64,000 nt of DNA from positions 1 through 64,000 of the forward strand of contig JBBDXS010000012.1 in NCBI GenBank assembly GCA_040902195.1. Reading direction: 5' to 3'. This stretch comes from JBBDXS01 sp040902195. GTDB taxonomy: Bacteria; Chloroflexota; Dehalococcoidia; DSTF01; RBG-16-68-14. Made by a program: the position numbers and the translations under genes. The notes under the pieces were generated by a model. That model saw nothing but the letters and a program-made list of their open reading frames with translations, searched no databases and was not told the DNA's origin. Positions 24,925 to 32,397 of the stretch are shown here, piece by piece (the stretch's first letter is position 1; each line of letters begins with the position of its first letter).

Positions 24925-25063
24925 CGCGGGCGTCCCCCTTTTGCAAATGCTACTGCCAATATACCATCCAGTTCAGCTGTTCTCCAAAGGTGCGACGAAG
25001 ATCGACTGCGAGGCGTGGCAGGACGTGCAGCACCGGACAGCAGCTTTCTAAAGTGAGCGCCTT

Positions 25064-25084
25064 GTCGGGGTCTAAAGACCCGAC
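25064..25084 (-). terminator. Hairpin at the end of the his operon
   Basis: GTCGGGGTCT and AGACCCGAC pair with one bulged base directly after the hisI stop codon on the minus strand. No long T-run is present, so intrinsic termination is only possible. The core resembles the GTAGGG-type hairpins. Confidence 0.45.
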
Positions 25085-25414
25085 CTAACCCAGTTCGATC
25101 GGGTTGTGGAAGCAGGTGCGCGCGCCGGTGTGGCAGGCGGGCCCGACCGGGTGTACGCGCACGACGAGCGCATCGTTATCGCAGTCCGAGGCGATGCTCT
25201 CGACGTGGAGGACGTTGCCCGACGTATCGCCCTTGCGCATGAGGCGCTGCTCGGCGCGACTGAAGCGCCAGACTTCCTTCGTCTCGCGCGTCTTCTGTAG
25301 CGCCTCCTCGTCCATATAGAAGAGCGTCAGCACTTCTCCGGTGTCGGCGTCCTGAATGACCGCCGGGATCACGCCGCCGCTCTTCGCGAAATCGAGCTTG
25401 TAGTCGTTAGCCAA
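25085..25414 (-). CDS. hisI: Phosphoribosyl-AMP cyclohydrolase
   Basis: Third step of histidine synthesis, a zinc enzyme opening the adenine ring of PR-AMP. 109 aa, the cyclohydrolase only (no fused HisE). SDCDNDALVVRVHPVGPACH and TGARTCFH carry the conserved metal Asp, Cys and His residues; WRFSRAEQRLMRKGDTSGN is the substrate loop. It overlaps hisF by 8 bases and is last in the operon. Confidence 0.94.
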   Translation of the reverse strand: MANDYKLDFAKSGGVIPAVIQDADTGEVLTLFYMDEEALQKTRETKEVWRFSRAEQRLMRKGDTSGNVLHVESIASDCDNDALVVRVHPVGPACHTGARTCFHNPIELG

Positions 25415-26183
25415 GGTCTGCTCCTTCGAGTCGCATCGGAATGCCGCGCGAGGCCATGTACTCCTTCACCTCGCGAATGCTGTACGTGCCGAAGTGGAAG
25501 ATGCTCGCGGCGAGCACGGCGTCCGCCTTGCCCTCGATGACGGCGTCGACCATGTGCTCGGGGCCGCCTGCGCCGCCCGACGCGATGACCGGCACCGGCA
25601 CCGCCTCGGAGATCGCGAGCGTGAGGGGCAAGTCGTAGCCGGTGAGGTGGCCGTCGGTGTCCATCGACGTGAGGAGGAGCTCGCCGGCGCCCAGCTCGAC
25701 GATGCGCTGCGCCCACTCGACCGCGTCGAGGCCGGTGGGGCGGCGGCCGCCGTGCGTGTAGACCTCCCACTTCCCTTCCGCGACGCCCTTCGCGTCGATC
25801 GCGACGACGATGTTCTGGCTGCCGAAGCGATCGGCGCAGCGCGCAACCACCTCCGGCTCGGCGACGGCGGAGGTGTTGAGCGAGACCTTATCGGCGCCCA
25901 ACTCGAGCAGCAGACGTACGTCGTCCGGACTGCGCACGCCACCACCAACCGTGAACGGAATGAACACCTGGTCCGCGACGTGCGCGACCATGTCGTACAC
26001 CGTCTGGCGGTCGTCCGACGACGCCGTGATATCGAGAAAGACCAGCTCGTCCGCGCCCTGCTCTTCGTAGACGCGGGCCAGCTCGACCGGGTCGCCGGCG
26101 TCGCGCAGCTCGACGAACGAGATGCCTTTGACAACGCGGCCGTTCGCGACATCGAAGCAGGGGATGATGCGCTTGGTGAGCAC
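25407..26183 (-). CDS. hisF: Imidazole glycerol phosphate synthase, cyclase subunit
   Basis: TIM-barrel half of IGP synthase, 258 aa. The catalytic Asp11 is in CFDVANGRVVKG and the second Asp is in DITASSDDR-like context followed by later strands GADKVSLNT and LLTSMDTDG. It pairs with HisH, encoded at the head of the same operon. GTG start at 26183 shares its first base with the last base of the hicB stop (TAGTG), so its translation depends on hicB being translated. Confidence 0.95.
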   Translation of the reverse strand: MLTKRIIPCFDVANGRVVKGISFVELRDAGDPVELARVYEEQGADELVFLDITASSDDRQTVYDMVAHVADQVFIPFTVGGGVRSPDDVRLLLELGADKVSLNTSAVAEPEVVARCADRFGSQNIVVAIDAKGVAEGKWEVYTHGGRRPTGLDAVEWAQRIVELGAGELLLTSMDTDGHLTGYDLPLTLAISEAVPVPVIASGGAGGPEHMVDAVIEGKADAVLAASIFHFGTYSIREVKEYMASRGIPMRLEGADLG

Positions 26184-26404
26184 TAGACCGCCACGGTGGC
26201 AAGCTCGACGGGGGCTGTCTCCTCCGGCACCGGCTCGCCAGCCTTCTCTAGACCTTCGATATAGCCGAGTATGGCTTCGCGCGCATTCGCCAACGCTTCC
26301 TCGCGCGTTCGTCCTTCCGTTACACAGCCTGGAAGCGCGGGGACGCGCACCGTGAAGCCGCGCCCCTCATCATCGGGCTCAAGGACAACCGTGTAGCGCA
26401 TCAC
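26183..26404 (-). CDS. hicB: HicB-family antitoxin
   Basis: 73 aa with the HicB/UPF0150 partial RNase-H-like fold: YTVVLEPDDEGRGFTVRVPALPGCVTEGRTREEA. No ribbon-helix-helix or HTH DNA-binding tail is visible after residue 60, so it probably does not bind an operator itself. It starts GTG 26404 (GTGA overlap with hicA) or ATG 26401 (TGATG). It lies between hicA and hisF inside the histidine operon. Confidence 0.88.
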   Translation of the reverse strand: MMRYTVVLEPDDEGRGFTVRVPALPGCVTEGRTREEALANAREAILGYIEGLEKAGEPVPEETAPVELATVAV

Positions 26405-26631
26405 AACAACTCCTGAAATTCTTCGTTGGACAGGCCGGCCTGATCCAAAATGCTGGCCAGCGTCTTTGGGAGCACGTCTCGCCTTCGATGCATCGGTACC
26501 GTGACCTGCCCGGGACGATCAGGATGCCGCAGATAGAGATGCGATCCTCTTCTATGATGCTCGAACCATCCGGCCCGCCGCAAGGCGCGCGCGATACGCT
26601 CGGCGCTTATGCGAGGAAGCTTCGGGCTCAC
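26401..26631 (-). CDS. hicA: HicA-family mRNA interferase toxin
   Basis: 76 aa, dsRBD-like HicA/YcfA fold. AERIARALRRAGWFEHHRRG is the first helix and strand, and the catalytic His31 is in GSHLYLRHP, followed by VTVPMHRRRDVLPKTLASIL. All elements of an active toxin are present. GTG at 26631 overlaps the hisA stop as GTGA, so it is coupled to hisA. The frame is open further upstream only as hisA shadow. Confidence 0.88.
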   Translation of the reverse strand: MSPKLPRISAERIARALRRAGWFEHHRRGSHLYLRHPDRPGQVTVPMHRRRDVLPKTLASILDQAGLSNEEFQELL

Positions 26632-27347
26632 AGCCGCGCCGTGGCGGCCATGGCCATCGGCAGGTCGACGCGGCCGTCGTAGAGCGAGCGGCCGACGATG
26701 ACGCCTTCGACACCGATCTCGCCCAGGCGGACGAGGTGCGCGACCTCCGCCACGCCGCCGGCCGCGATGAGCGCGACGGGCAGCCGGCGCATGAGGGCCA
26801 CGAGCGCCTCGTAGTTCGGTGAAGTGAGCGTGCCGTCGCGGCCGATGTCGGTGTAGACGAAGCGCTGCACACCGAGCGCCGCGAGCCGCACAAGCAGGTC
26901 GTCGGCGCGCACGTCGCTTACCTTCTTCCAACCGTCGGTAGCGACGAGACCGTCCTTCGCGTCGATCGAGACGACGATGCGGCCGCCGTAGCGACGCACG
27001 GCTTCCTCCGCGATGCTCGGGCCGGCTACGACGGCCGTGCCGAGCACGACGCGTTGTGCGCCCGCTGCGATCCAGCGGTCGACGGCCTCGAGTGTGCGGA
27101 CGCCGCCTGAGACCTGCACCGGGATGCGCACGGCGTGCAGGATCGCACGCGTGGCGTCTTCGTTAAGCGGCGTGCCCTCACGCGCGCCGTCGAGGTCGGC
27201 GACGTGCAGTCGCGGGGCGCCCAGATCCGCCCAGCGGCGCGCGACGGCGACGGGGTCGTCGGAGAAGACCGTCTCGCGATCGTAGTCACCCTGAACGAGA
27301 CGGACGCAGCGTCCGCCGCGCAGGTCGACGGCCGGAATGACTTCCAT
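26628..27347 (-). CDS. hisA: HisA isomerase (ProFAR isomerase)
   Basis: (beta/alpha)8 enzyme converting ProFAR to PRFAR, 239 aa. The first catalytic Asp8 is in IPAVDLRGGRCVRL, and the second is in YTDIGRDGTLTSPNYEA. QVSGGVRTLEAVDRWIAAGAQRVVLGT is the phosphate-binding region. It lies between the 2TM gene and hicA. Confidence 0.95.
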   Translation of the reverse strand: MEVIPAVDLRGGRCVRLVQGDYDRETVFSDDPVAVARRWADLGAPRLHVADLDGAREGTPLNEDATRAILHAVRIPVQVSGGVRTLEAVDRWIAAGAQRVVLGTAVVAGPSIAEEAVRRYGGRIVVSIDAKDGLVATDGWKKVSDVRADDLLVRLAALGVQRFVYTDIGRDGTLTSPNYEALVALMRRLPVALIAAGGVAEVAHLVRLGEIGVEGVIVGRSLYDGRVDLPMAMAATARL

Positions 27348-27360
27348 ACGTGGTGTCGTG

Positions 27361-27759
27361 TTACGTGCCGCGACGGCGTCGCAGCTCGCGCTGGACCATG
27401 CGCTCTTCGGCCTCGCGCCCCCAGAGCGATGGCGCGACGAAATGGCTAATGAACTCCCAGCCGATGAAGACGCCCCAGATGAGCGCCACCCAGAGCGACC
27501 AGGAGAGGTTCGCCGGCCCGCTGCCGCCCGTCATCGCATCGAGCAGAAGGAAGAGGCCGTTCAGCGCGAGGAACATGACGAGATGCCGCACGAAGCGCAG
27601 GCGGCGTCGCACGCGTCGGCGCACGTCGCGGTACTCGTAGCGGTCTTCGTCGCTTGCGTCCATATCGATCACGTCCTCCTCGTCTCCGCCGAAGAGCATG
27701 CGAGAGCCGCCGAAGCGAACACGAAAGAAGGGATGATCGAAGTCATCATCACGTGGCAT
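27361..27759 (-). CDS. 2TM-domain membrane protein
   Basis: 132 aa. An acidic N-terminus (DDDFDHP, DEEDVIDMDASDED) is followed by an Arg-rich stretch and two membrane helices (about 60-77 and 87-110), matching the 2TM family of unknown function. Its start overlaps the hisH stop by one base (TAATG) and hisA begins 13 bases after it. It is thus co-transcribed with histidine genes, with no evident role in the pathway. Confidence 0.75.
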   Translation of the reverse strand: MPRDDDFDHPFFRVRFGGSRMLFGGDEEDVIDMDASDEDRYEYRDVRRRVRRRLRFVRHLVMFLALNGLFLLLDAMTGGSGPANLSWSLWVALIWGVFIGWEFISHFVAPSLWGREAEERMVQRELRRRRGT

Positions 27760-28382
27760 TAGCAGCAGCTCGTCAAGAAGTTGCGGTAGAGCTGGAGCCC
27801 TGCCGGCCCGCTCTTCTCTGGGTGAAACTGCGTGGCGACGATGTTATCCTTCGCGATCGCGGATGCGAACGTCACGCCGTAGTCCGTGCGCCCCAGCACG
27901 ACCGATTCGTCCTCCGGGTCCGGGTAGTAACTGTGGACGAAGTAGAAATAGCTCCCGTCACGAATGCCGGCGAACACAGGGTGCTCGCGCTGCTGGACGA
28001 CTGCGTTCCAGCCCATGTGGGGCACCTTCAGCCCCCTCGACCCGTCCAGCTTGCGCACGCGCCCCGGCACGATGCCGAGGCAGTCGTGGCTGCCGCCCTC
28101 CTCGCTTACGGTGAGGAGCGCCTGGAGTCCCATGCAGACACCCAGGAACGGCCGGCCGTCCTTAATGTACTGGCGGAGCGGCTCTACGAAGCCGTGCTCA
28201 TCGAGGTTGCGCATCGTGTCGGCCGCGGCGCCCACGCCGGGCATGACGACAGCATCCGCGTCATCGAGGGCGCGGGGATCGTCCGCGATGTCCGGCGTGA
28301 AGCCGGCGTGCTCGACCGCGCGGGCGACGCTTCGCAGATTGCCCGCTCCATAATCGAGGACGATGACACGTTTCGTAGCCAT
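27759..28382 (-). CDS. hisH: Imidazole glycerol phosphate synthase, glutaminase subunit
   Basis: Class I glutamine amidotransferase feeding ammonia to HisF, 207 aa. DYGAGNLRSV at the N-terminus, nucleophile Cys in FLGVCMGLQAL, and His/Glu in TQFHPEKSG. The ATG at 28382 is preferred; the frame upstream contains only promoter sequence. First gene of the operon; no Shine-Dalgarno, probably leaderless. Confidence 0.94.
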   Translation of the reverse strand: MATKRVIVLDYGAGNLRSVARAVEHAGFTPDIADDPRALDDADAVVMPGVGAAADTMRNLDEHGFVEPLRQYIKDGRPFLGVCMGLQALLTVSEEGGSHDCLGIVPGRVRKLDGSRGLKVPHMGWNAVVQQREHPVFAGIRDGSYFYFVHSYYPDPEDESVVLGRTDYGVTFASAIAKDNIVATQFHPEKSGPAGLQLYRNFLTSCC

Positions 28383-28391
28383 TATGAGAGC

Positions 28392-28397
28392 ATTGTA
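28392..28397 (-). promoter_or_regulatory. -10 element of the his operon
   Basis: Minus-strand TACAAT ends 9 bases before the hisH ATG. No clear -35. The expected transcript start is about 3 bases before the ATG. Confidence 0.55.
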
Positions 28398-28448
28398 GCA
28401 TGGCGACGTATAGCCTATGTGACGCACACCACCATGCGCGGAGCTCTT

Positions 28449-29747
28449 CTAGAACGCGACCGGCAGCGTCTTCAGACCGTGCAGGATCAGGTTGTCGCCC
28501 GGCTCCGGATGCTCGCCCGTAAGGCGCAGGTTGGGGAAGCGCTCGAGCAGCGCCTGGAACGCGATCGGCGCCTCGAGGCGCGCGAGCGGCGCGCCGAGGC
28601 AGTAGTGGATGCCATGCCCGAACGCGACATGGCGGTTGTCTTGCCGCGTGATGTCGAGCCGCTCCGGCTCGTCGAACTGCTCCGGATCGCGGTTTGCGGC
28701 GCCCAGCAGCGCGATCACCTGCTGTGTTGCAGCCACAACGTGGCCGTCCAGCTCGACGTCCTCCAGCACGAAACGAGAGGTCGCCTGCACCGGACAATCG
28801 TAGCGCAGCAGCTCTTCGACAGCGCCCTCCATCAGCGAGGGGTCATCGCGAAGGAGCGCGAGCTGGTCGGGGTGTTGCAGCAGCGCATAGAGGCCGTTCG
28901 CGATCAGGTTCGTCGTGGTCTCGTTGCCAGCGACGAGGAGCAGGACCACAATCGAGAAGACCTCGTCGCTGGTGAGCTTGTCGCCCTCCTGCTCCGCGGC
29001 GAGCAGCGCGCTGAGCAAGTCCTCGCGCGGCTCGCGGCGCCGCTCCTCAGCGATGCGCTCGAAATACGCGCGGAGCTCGCGGAATGCCTCCTGCGCCCGC
29101 TCCACTTCTGCAAGGGAAATCACACCGAGCCCGCGCACGGACTCATCGGACCAGTGCTTGAACTGCTCGCGGTCCGACCCCGGCACGCCGAGCATCTCCG
29201 CAATGACGATGACGGGCAGCGGATAGGCGAGCGTCTGGACAACGTCCATGCCGCCCTGGCCGGCGACCTCATCGAGCGCTTCCTGCACGATCGCCTCGAT
29301 GCGCGGGCGGAGCGCCTCGACGGTGCGGGGCGTGAAGGCCTTGCTAACGAGGGCGCGCAGTCGCGTGTGGTCGGGCGGGTCGTTCCGCAGCATCGAAATG
29401 CTGCTGGCTTCGTCTTCGCGGATGATCTCGTCGCTGATCATCTGCCTTCGCTGCTTCTGCGCGAACGGCAGCTTGGTGTCGTCGGCGAGGAAGCGCGGGT
29501 CGCGCAGCACCTCGATCACATCTGCATAGCGCGTCAGCACCCAGCCGTTGATCAGCCCGCTGCGATGGAACGGATCGCGTTCGCGGAGCCGGCGGTAGAG
29601 GGGATACGGGTCTGTCCGGTAGCGCTTGTCGAGCGGATTGTAGTCGACGCCGGAGCGTAGCCGCTCGATGCCCGTCAGGGCGCGCAGCGCGACGGGCTGG
29701 ACGGCGCGTTCAAGGACGGCGTACTTGACGCGGGCTCTCAGCTTCAT
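28449..29747 (-). CDS. Cytochrome P450
   Basis: 432 aa soluble bacterial P450. The haem ligand Cys383 is in FGHGIHYCLGAPLARLE. The I-helix oxygen-binding motif is AGNETTTNLI, and the K-helix ExxR is in AVEELLRYD. The C-terminus resembles CYP107-type enzymes that hydroxylate lipids or secondary metabolites; the substrate is unknown. No ferredoxin or reductase is nearby. GGAAGGGG precedes the ATG. It diverges from a WYL regulator that may control it. Confidence 0.92.
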   Translation of the reverse strand: MKLRARVKYAVLERAVQPVALRALTGIERLRSGVDYNPLDKRYRTDPYPLYRRLRERDPFHRSGLINGWVLTRYADVIEVLRDPRFLADDTKLPFAQKQRRQMISDEIIREDEASSISMLRNDPPDHTRLRALVSKAFTPRTVEALRPRIEAIVQEALDEVAGQGGMDVVQTLAYPLPVIVIAEMLGVPGSDREQFKHWSDESVRGLGVISLAEVERAQEAFRELRAYFERIAEERRREPREDLLSALLAAEQEGDKLTSDEVFSIVVLLLVAGNETTTNLIANGLYALLQHPDQLALLRDDPSLMEGAVEELLRYDCPVQATSRFVLEDVELDGHVVAATQQVIALLGAANRDPEQFDEPERLDITRQDNRHVAFGHGIHYCLGAPLARLEAPIAFQALLERFPNLRLTGEHPEPGDNLILHGLKTLPVAF

Positions 29748-29776
29748 GGTCGCCCCCTTCCACTAGAGCGAGCCCA

Positions 29777-29782
29777 GTATAG
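29777..29782 (-). promoter_or_regulatory. -10 element of the P450 gene
   Basis: TATACT on the minus strand, 29 bases before the start codon, leaving room for the ribosome site. Confidence 0.45.
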
Positions 29783-29804
29783 CACCGCACCGAGCAGGCT
29801 TCCG

Positions 29805-29810
29805 TATAAT
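29805..29810 (+). promoter_or_regulatory. -10 element of the WYL regulator gene
   Basis: A perfect TATAAT 8 bases before the ATG at 29819, with no Shine-Dalgarno. Confidence 0.6.
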
Positions 29811-29818
29811 AAGGCCTC

Positions 29819-30748
29819 ATGAAGCAGATGGACCGGCGGCTGCTGATCCTGATGCGTCTGCGCGAGGAGCGGCCGGCGCGCGCTTCGGACCTGGCGGAGG
29901 AGTGCGGCTGCTCCGTCCGCACCATCTATCGCGACATCGACGCGCTCTGCCAGGCCGGTGTGCCCGTCGCCGCGATGCCCGGCGAGGGCTATCGCATGGT
30001 GCCGGGCTATCACCTCCCGCCGATCGCGTTTACGGCGGAAGAGGCGGTCCAGCTCCTGCTCGGAGCGGACCTGGCGCAGCGGCTCGGCACGCCGGAGCAG
30101 CGCGACGCCGTTCGCGCCGCGGCGGCGAAAGTCGAGGCGGCGTTGCAGCAGGAGACCCGTCGCGAGGTGGACAGGCTACGACGGCGGATCAGCGTATCGC
30201 AGCGCGACGGCGCCGCCTCGCCGTGGCTGCCGCTCCTGCAGCAGGGCGTCATGCACGACCGCGTGCTTTCGCTGCGCTACCACTCGTTCAGCGCGGATGA
30301 GGTGACCGAGCGCGAAGTGGAGCCCTACTTCCTGGTGTTCTACGGCAACGACTGGCATCTCGTCGCGTACTGCCGGCTTCGCGATGCGATGCGCGACTTC
30401 CGCGCGGGACGCATTCGCCATGCCGAGCTGCGTCCGGAAACGTTCGAGCGTGTGGAGCACGTCACGCACGATGAACCCGACATGGAGCGCCGTCCATCCG
30501 AGGATGTGCGCGTATGGATTGAGGCGTCGACGGTGCCGTGGGCGCGCGAGAACGTTTCGTTCGGCTTCCAGCGTGAGGAGCCCGCGGAGGGCGGCTCGAT
30601 CTTTGTGTTCCACTCGTGGAACCTGCGCCAGCTCCTGCCCTGGATCCTGGGCTGGGGCGTGGCCGCGCGCGTCCTCGAGCCGGTGGAGGTGGTCCGGCAG
30701 GTCCGGCGCGAGGCGGAGGGTCTGGCGCGGGCGTATATCGAGGAGTAA
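29819..30748 (+). CDS. HTH-WYL transcriptional regulator (YafY type)
   Basis: 309 aa. Residues 1-60 are an HTH_11/DeoR-like domain (RASDLAEECGCSVRTIYRDIDAL is its recognition part). The middle part is linker, and a WYL ligand-sensing domain lies around 150-215 (VEPYFLVFYGNDWHLVAYCRLRDAMRDFRAGRI), with a C-terminal WCX extension to 305. These proteins often sense nucleic acid fragments or nucleotides. The divergent P450 gene is its likely target. No DNA site was identified. Confidence 0.88.
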   Translation: MKQMDRRLLILMRLREERPARASDLAEECGCSVRTIYRDIDALCQAGVPVAAMPGEGYRMVPGYHLPPIAFTAEEAVQLLLGADLAQRLGTPEQRDAVRAAAAKVEAALQQETRREVDRLRRRISVSQRDGAASPWLPLLQQGVMHDRVLSLRYHSFSADEVTEREVEPYFLVFYGNDWHLVAYCRLRDAMRDFRAGRIRHAELRPETFERVEHVTHDEPDMERRPSEDVRVWIEASTVPWARENVSFGFQREEPAEGGSIFVFHSWNLRQLLPWILGWGVAARVLEPVEVVRQVRREAEGLARAYIEE

Positions 30749-30783
30749 GCGGACCACTCCCGCCCCACACACCGCCCAACCAT

Positions 30784-30876
30784 AGAACCAGAGAACTTTG
30801 GAACCTTGCCGTTCAACGCCAATCCTTCCCGCCGACCTGCTGGTTCTAAGGTTCAAAGGTTCCAGGGTTCTCGGGT
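30784..30876. repeat. Degenerate inverted repeat after the WYL gene
   Basis: The left side has AGAACCAGAGAACTTTGGAA then CCTT. The right side has GGTTC words (GGTTCTAAGGTTC, AGGTTCCAGGGTTC). They form an imperfect long stem. It fills most of the spacer 30749-30950 and may act as a transcript end. Confidence 0.45.
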
Positions 30877-30911
30877 TTCGCTACTGACATCCTGCTGTCA
30901 CGGGGGTCTCG

Positions 30912-30917
30912 TATGAT
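30912..30917 (+). promoter_or_regulatory. -10 element of the VOC-PPOX operon
   Basis: TATGAT 33 bases before the ATG at 30951. The strong ribosome site AGGAGG follows. Confidence 0.45.
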
Positions 30918-30950
30918 GGCCTTCCACGATTCAGATCAGGAGGTAGAAAG

Positions 30951-31307
30951 ATGAAGGTCAATTCGTTCGTCCTCACCGTTACCAGCGAGAAGCCGGAACA
31001 GCTCGTGTCGTTCTACAAGGACGTCGTGGGCCTGGAGCCGCGTCCCGAGATGGGAGAAGGCGCCTTCGACGCGGGCGGCGCCTCCTTCACGATCGACGGA
31101 CACAGCGAAACGAAAGGCGTAGCAAAGGAGCCGCAGCGCGCCCTCATCGACTTCTTCGTCGACGACGTGGCGGCGGAGCAGACGCGCATCGAGGATCAGG
31201 GCGTGAAGTTCATCCGCACGGCCGGGAAGGAAGAATGGGGCGGCGTCATCTCGACGTTCATCGACCCGGACGGCAACTACTGCCAGCTCATCGAATTCAA
31301 GCCGTAA
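30951..31307 (+). CDS. VOC (glyoxalase/dioxygenase) family protein
   Basis: 118 aa, one vicinal-oxygen-chelate unit made of two beta-alpha-beta-beta-beta modules: FVLTVTSEKPEQLVSFYKDVVGLEP at the start and FIDPDGNYCQLIEF at the end, where Glu of the last strand is a usual metal ligand. The first-strand metal residue is not evident. The substrate is unknown. AGGAGG ribosome site. Its stop overlaps the next ATG (TAATG). Confidence 0.85.
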   Translation: MKVNSFVLTVTSEKPEQLVSFYKDVVGLEPRPEMGEGAFDAGGASFTIDGHSETKGVAKEPQRALIDFFVDDVAAEQTRIEDQGVKFIRTAGKEEWGGVISTFIDPDGNYCQLIEFKP

Positions 31308-31792
31308 TGACAGAACCTCGGGGCAGCAAGCCGCACATGCCCGACTACGGGCTCGAGGAGAGCGCGGGACAACTGCCCTGGAGCTGGGCGCGCGCGCGGC
31401 TCAAGAGGACGCACAACTACTGGATCGTGACAACGCACCCCGGCGGCCGGCCGCACGCCGCGGCGGTCTGGGGCGTCTGGCTGGACGATACGTTCGTCTT
31501 CAGCACGGCGACTGGATCGCGCAAGGCGCGCAATCTTGCGTCAAACCCGTCGTGCGTGGTCTGCACAGAGCGCGCGGACGAGGCGGTCAGCGTCGAGGGC
31601 ATGGCAGAGGAAACCAAGGACGGCGAGCTGCTCGCAAGGTTCAAGGCTGCCTACAAAGAGAAGTACGACTGGGACATGAGCGACGTCGCCGAGGGCATCT
31701 TTCGCGTGCGTCCGCGCGTGGTCTTCGGCTTCATCGAGCACTCGAGCCAGTTTGCGAAAACGGCGACGCGCTGGACGTTCGACAAGGAGTAA
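31307..31792 (+). CDS. F420/FMN-dependent split-barrel (PPOX-like, FDOR-B type) protein
   Basis: 161 aa. YWIVTTHPGGRPHAAAVWGV and STATGSRKARNLASNPSCVV are typical of FDOR-B flavin or F420-dependent reductases of the pyridoxamine-oxidase split-barrel superfamily. The start at 31307 overlaps the VOC stop by one base. It is the first of three split-barrel genes in this operon. The cofactor preference (F420 or FMN) is not readable from sequence alone. Confidence 0.82.
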   Translation: MTEPRGSKPHMPDYGLEESAGQLPWSWARARLKRTHNYWIVTTHPGGRPHAAAVWGVWLDDTFVFSTATGSRKARNLASNPSCVVCTERADEAVSVEGMAEETKDGELLARFKAAYKEKYDWDMSDVAEGIFRVRPRVVFGFIEHSSQFAKTATRWTFDKE

Positions 31793-31796
31793 CCAG

Positions 31797-32249
31797 ATGA
31801 CGGCTACGATGACAGGACTCGATCTGCTGCTGGACGCGGCGCAGGGCAAGGGCGAGGCGCCGGCGGCGGCGGAGCTGCTCGGCTGGGAAGCGCTCTCGCT
31901 CGAGCCGGGGTATGTGCGCGTGCGGTTCACCGCGCGCGAAACGTTCTGCAACGGGATGGGCAACATCCAGGGCGGCTTCCTCGCGGCGATGCTGGACGAT
32001 ACGATGGGCCCCGCGCTGTTCACGCTGCTCGATAACGGCCAGTTCGCGCCCACGCTCGAGCTGAAGGTGAGCTTCGTGCGGCCCGCTTCGCCGGGCGCGC
32101 TTGTCGGCGAGGGACGCGTCGTGCACAAGGGCAAGAGCATCGCGTTTCTGGAAGGCACGCTCTCGACCGAGGGCGGCGATCTCGTCGCCACGGCGACCGC
32201 GACGACGCGCATCTTCGCAAGCAACGCCTCCGATGCACTTGATCGATAA
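31797..32249 (+). CDS. PaaI-type hotdog thioesterase
   Basis: 150 aa. NGMGNIQGGFLAAMLDDTMG is the catalytic stretch of PaaI-like acyl-CoA thioesterases (Gly-rich turn before the central helix, with Asp in place for activation), and ELKVSFVRPASPGALVGEGRV is the later sheet. AAGGAG lies 7 bases before the ATG. The 3' end overlaps the SDR remnant by 17 bases. Confidence 0.85.
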   Translation: MTATMTGLDLLLDAAQGKGEAPAAAELLGWEALSLEPGYVRVRFTARETFCNGMGNIQGGFLAAMLDDTMGPALFTLLDNGQFAPTLELKVSFVRPASPGALVGEGRVVHKGKSIAFLEGTLSTEGGDLVATATATTRIFASNASDALDR

Positions 32250-32397
32250 GGTCGCGATCGTCACCGGCGCAGGATCGGGCATCGGACGCGCGATCGCCGC
32301 AGTGGAGCTGATCCGCGACGACGCGCTCGCGGGCCGCGTCATGCTCTACTACGAGGGCGAAGAGCGCCGGCTCGTGCCGGTGGAGACGGAGGTCTAG
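32233..32397 (+). pseudogene. Collapsed short-chain dehydrogenase (internal deletion)
   Basis: The 54-codon frame joins an SDR N-terminus (KVAIVTGAGSGIGRAIA, complete TGxxxGIG cofactor loop) directly to a typical SDR C-terminus (ELIRDDALAGRVMLYYEGEERRL). About 190-200 central residues, including the Ser-Tyr-Lys active site, are missing with the frame kept. It cannot be an enzyme. The intact frame still links the thioesterase and the next PPOX gene, whose ATG follows its TAG at once. Confidence 0.85.

Noticed and set aside
27654..29660. Long plus-strand open frame (668 codons) across hisH and the P450 gene
   Set aside because: It is antisense to two certain genes, has Arg/Asp/Glu/Ala-rich translation typical of GC-rich shadow frames, and no ribosome site.
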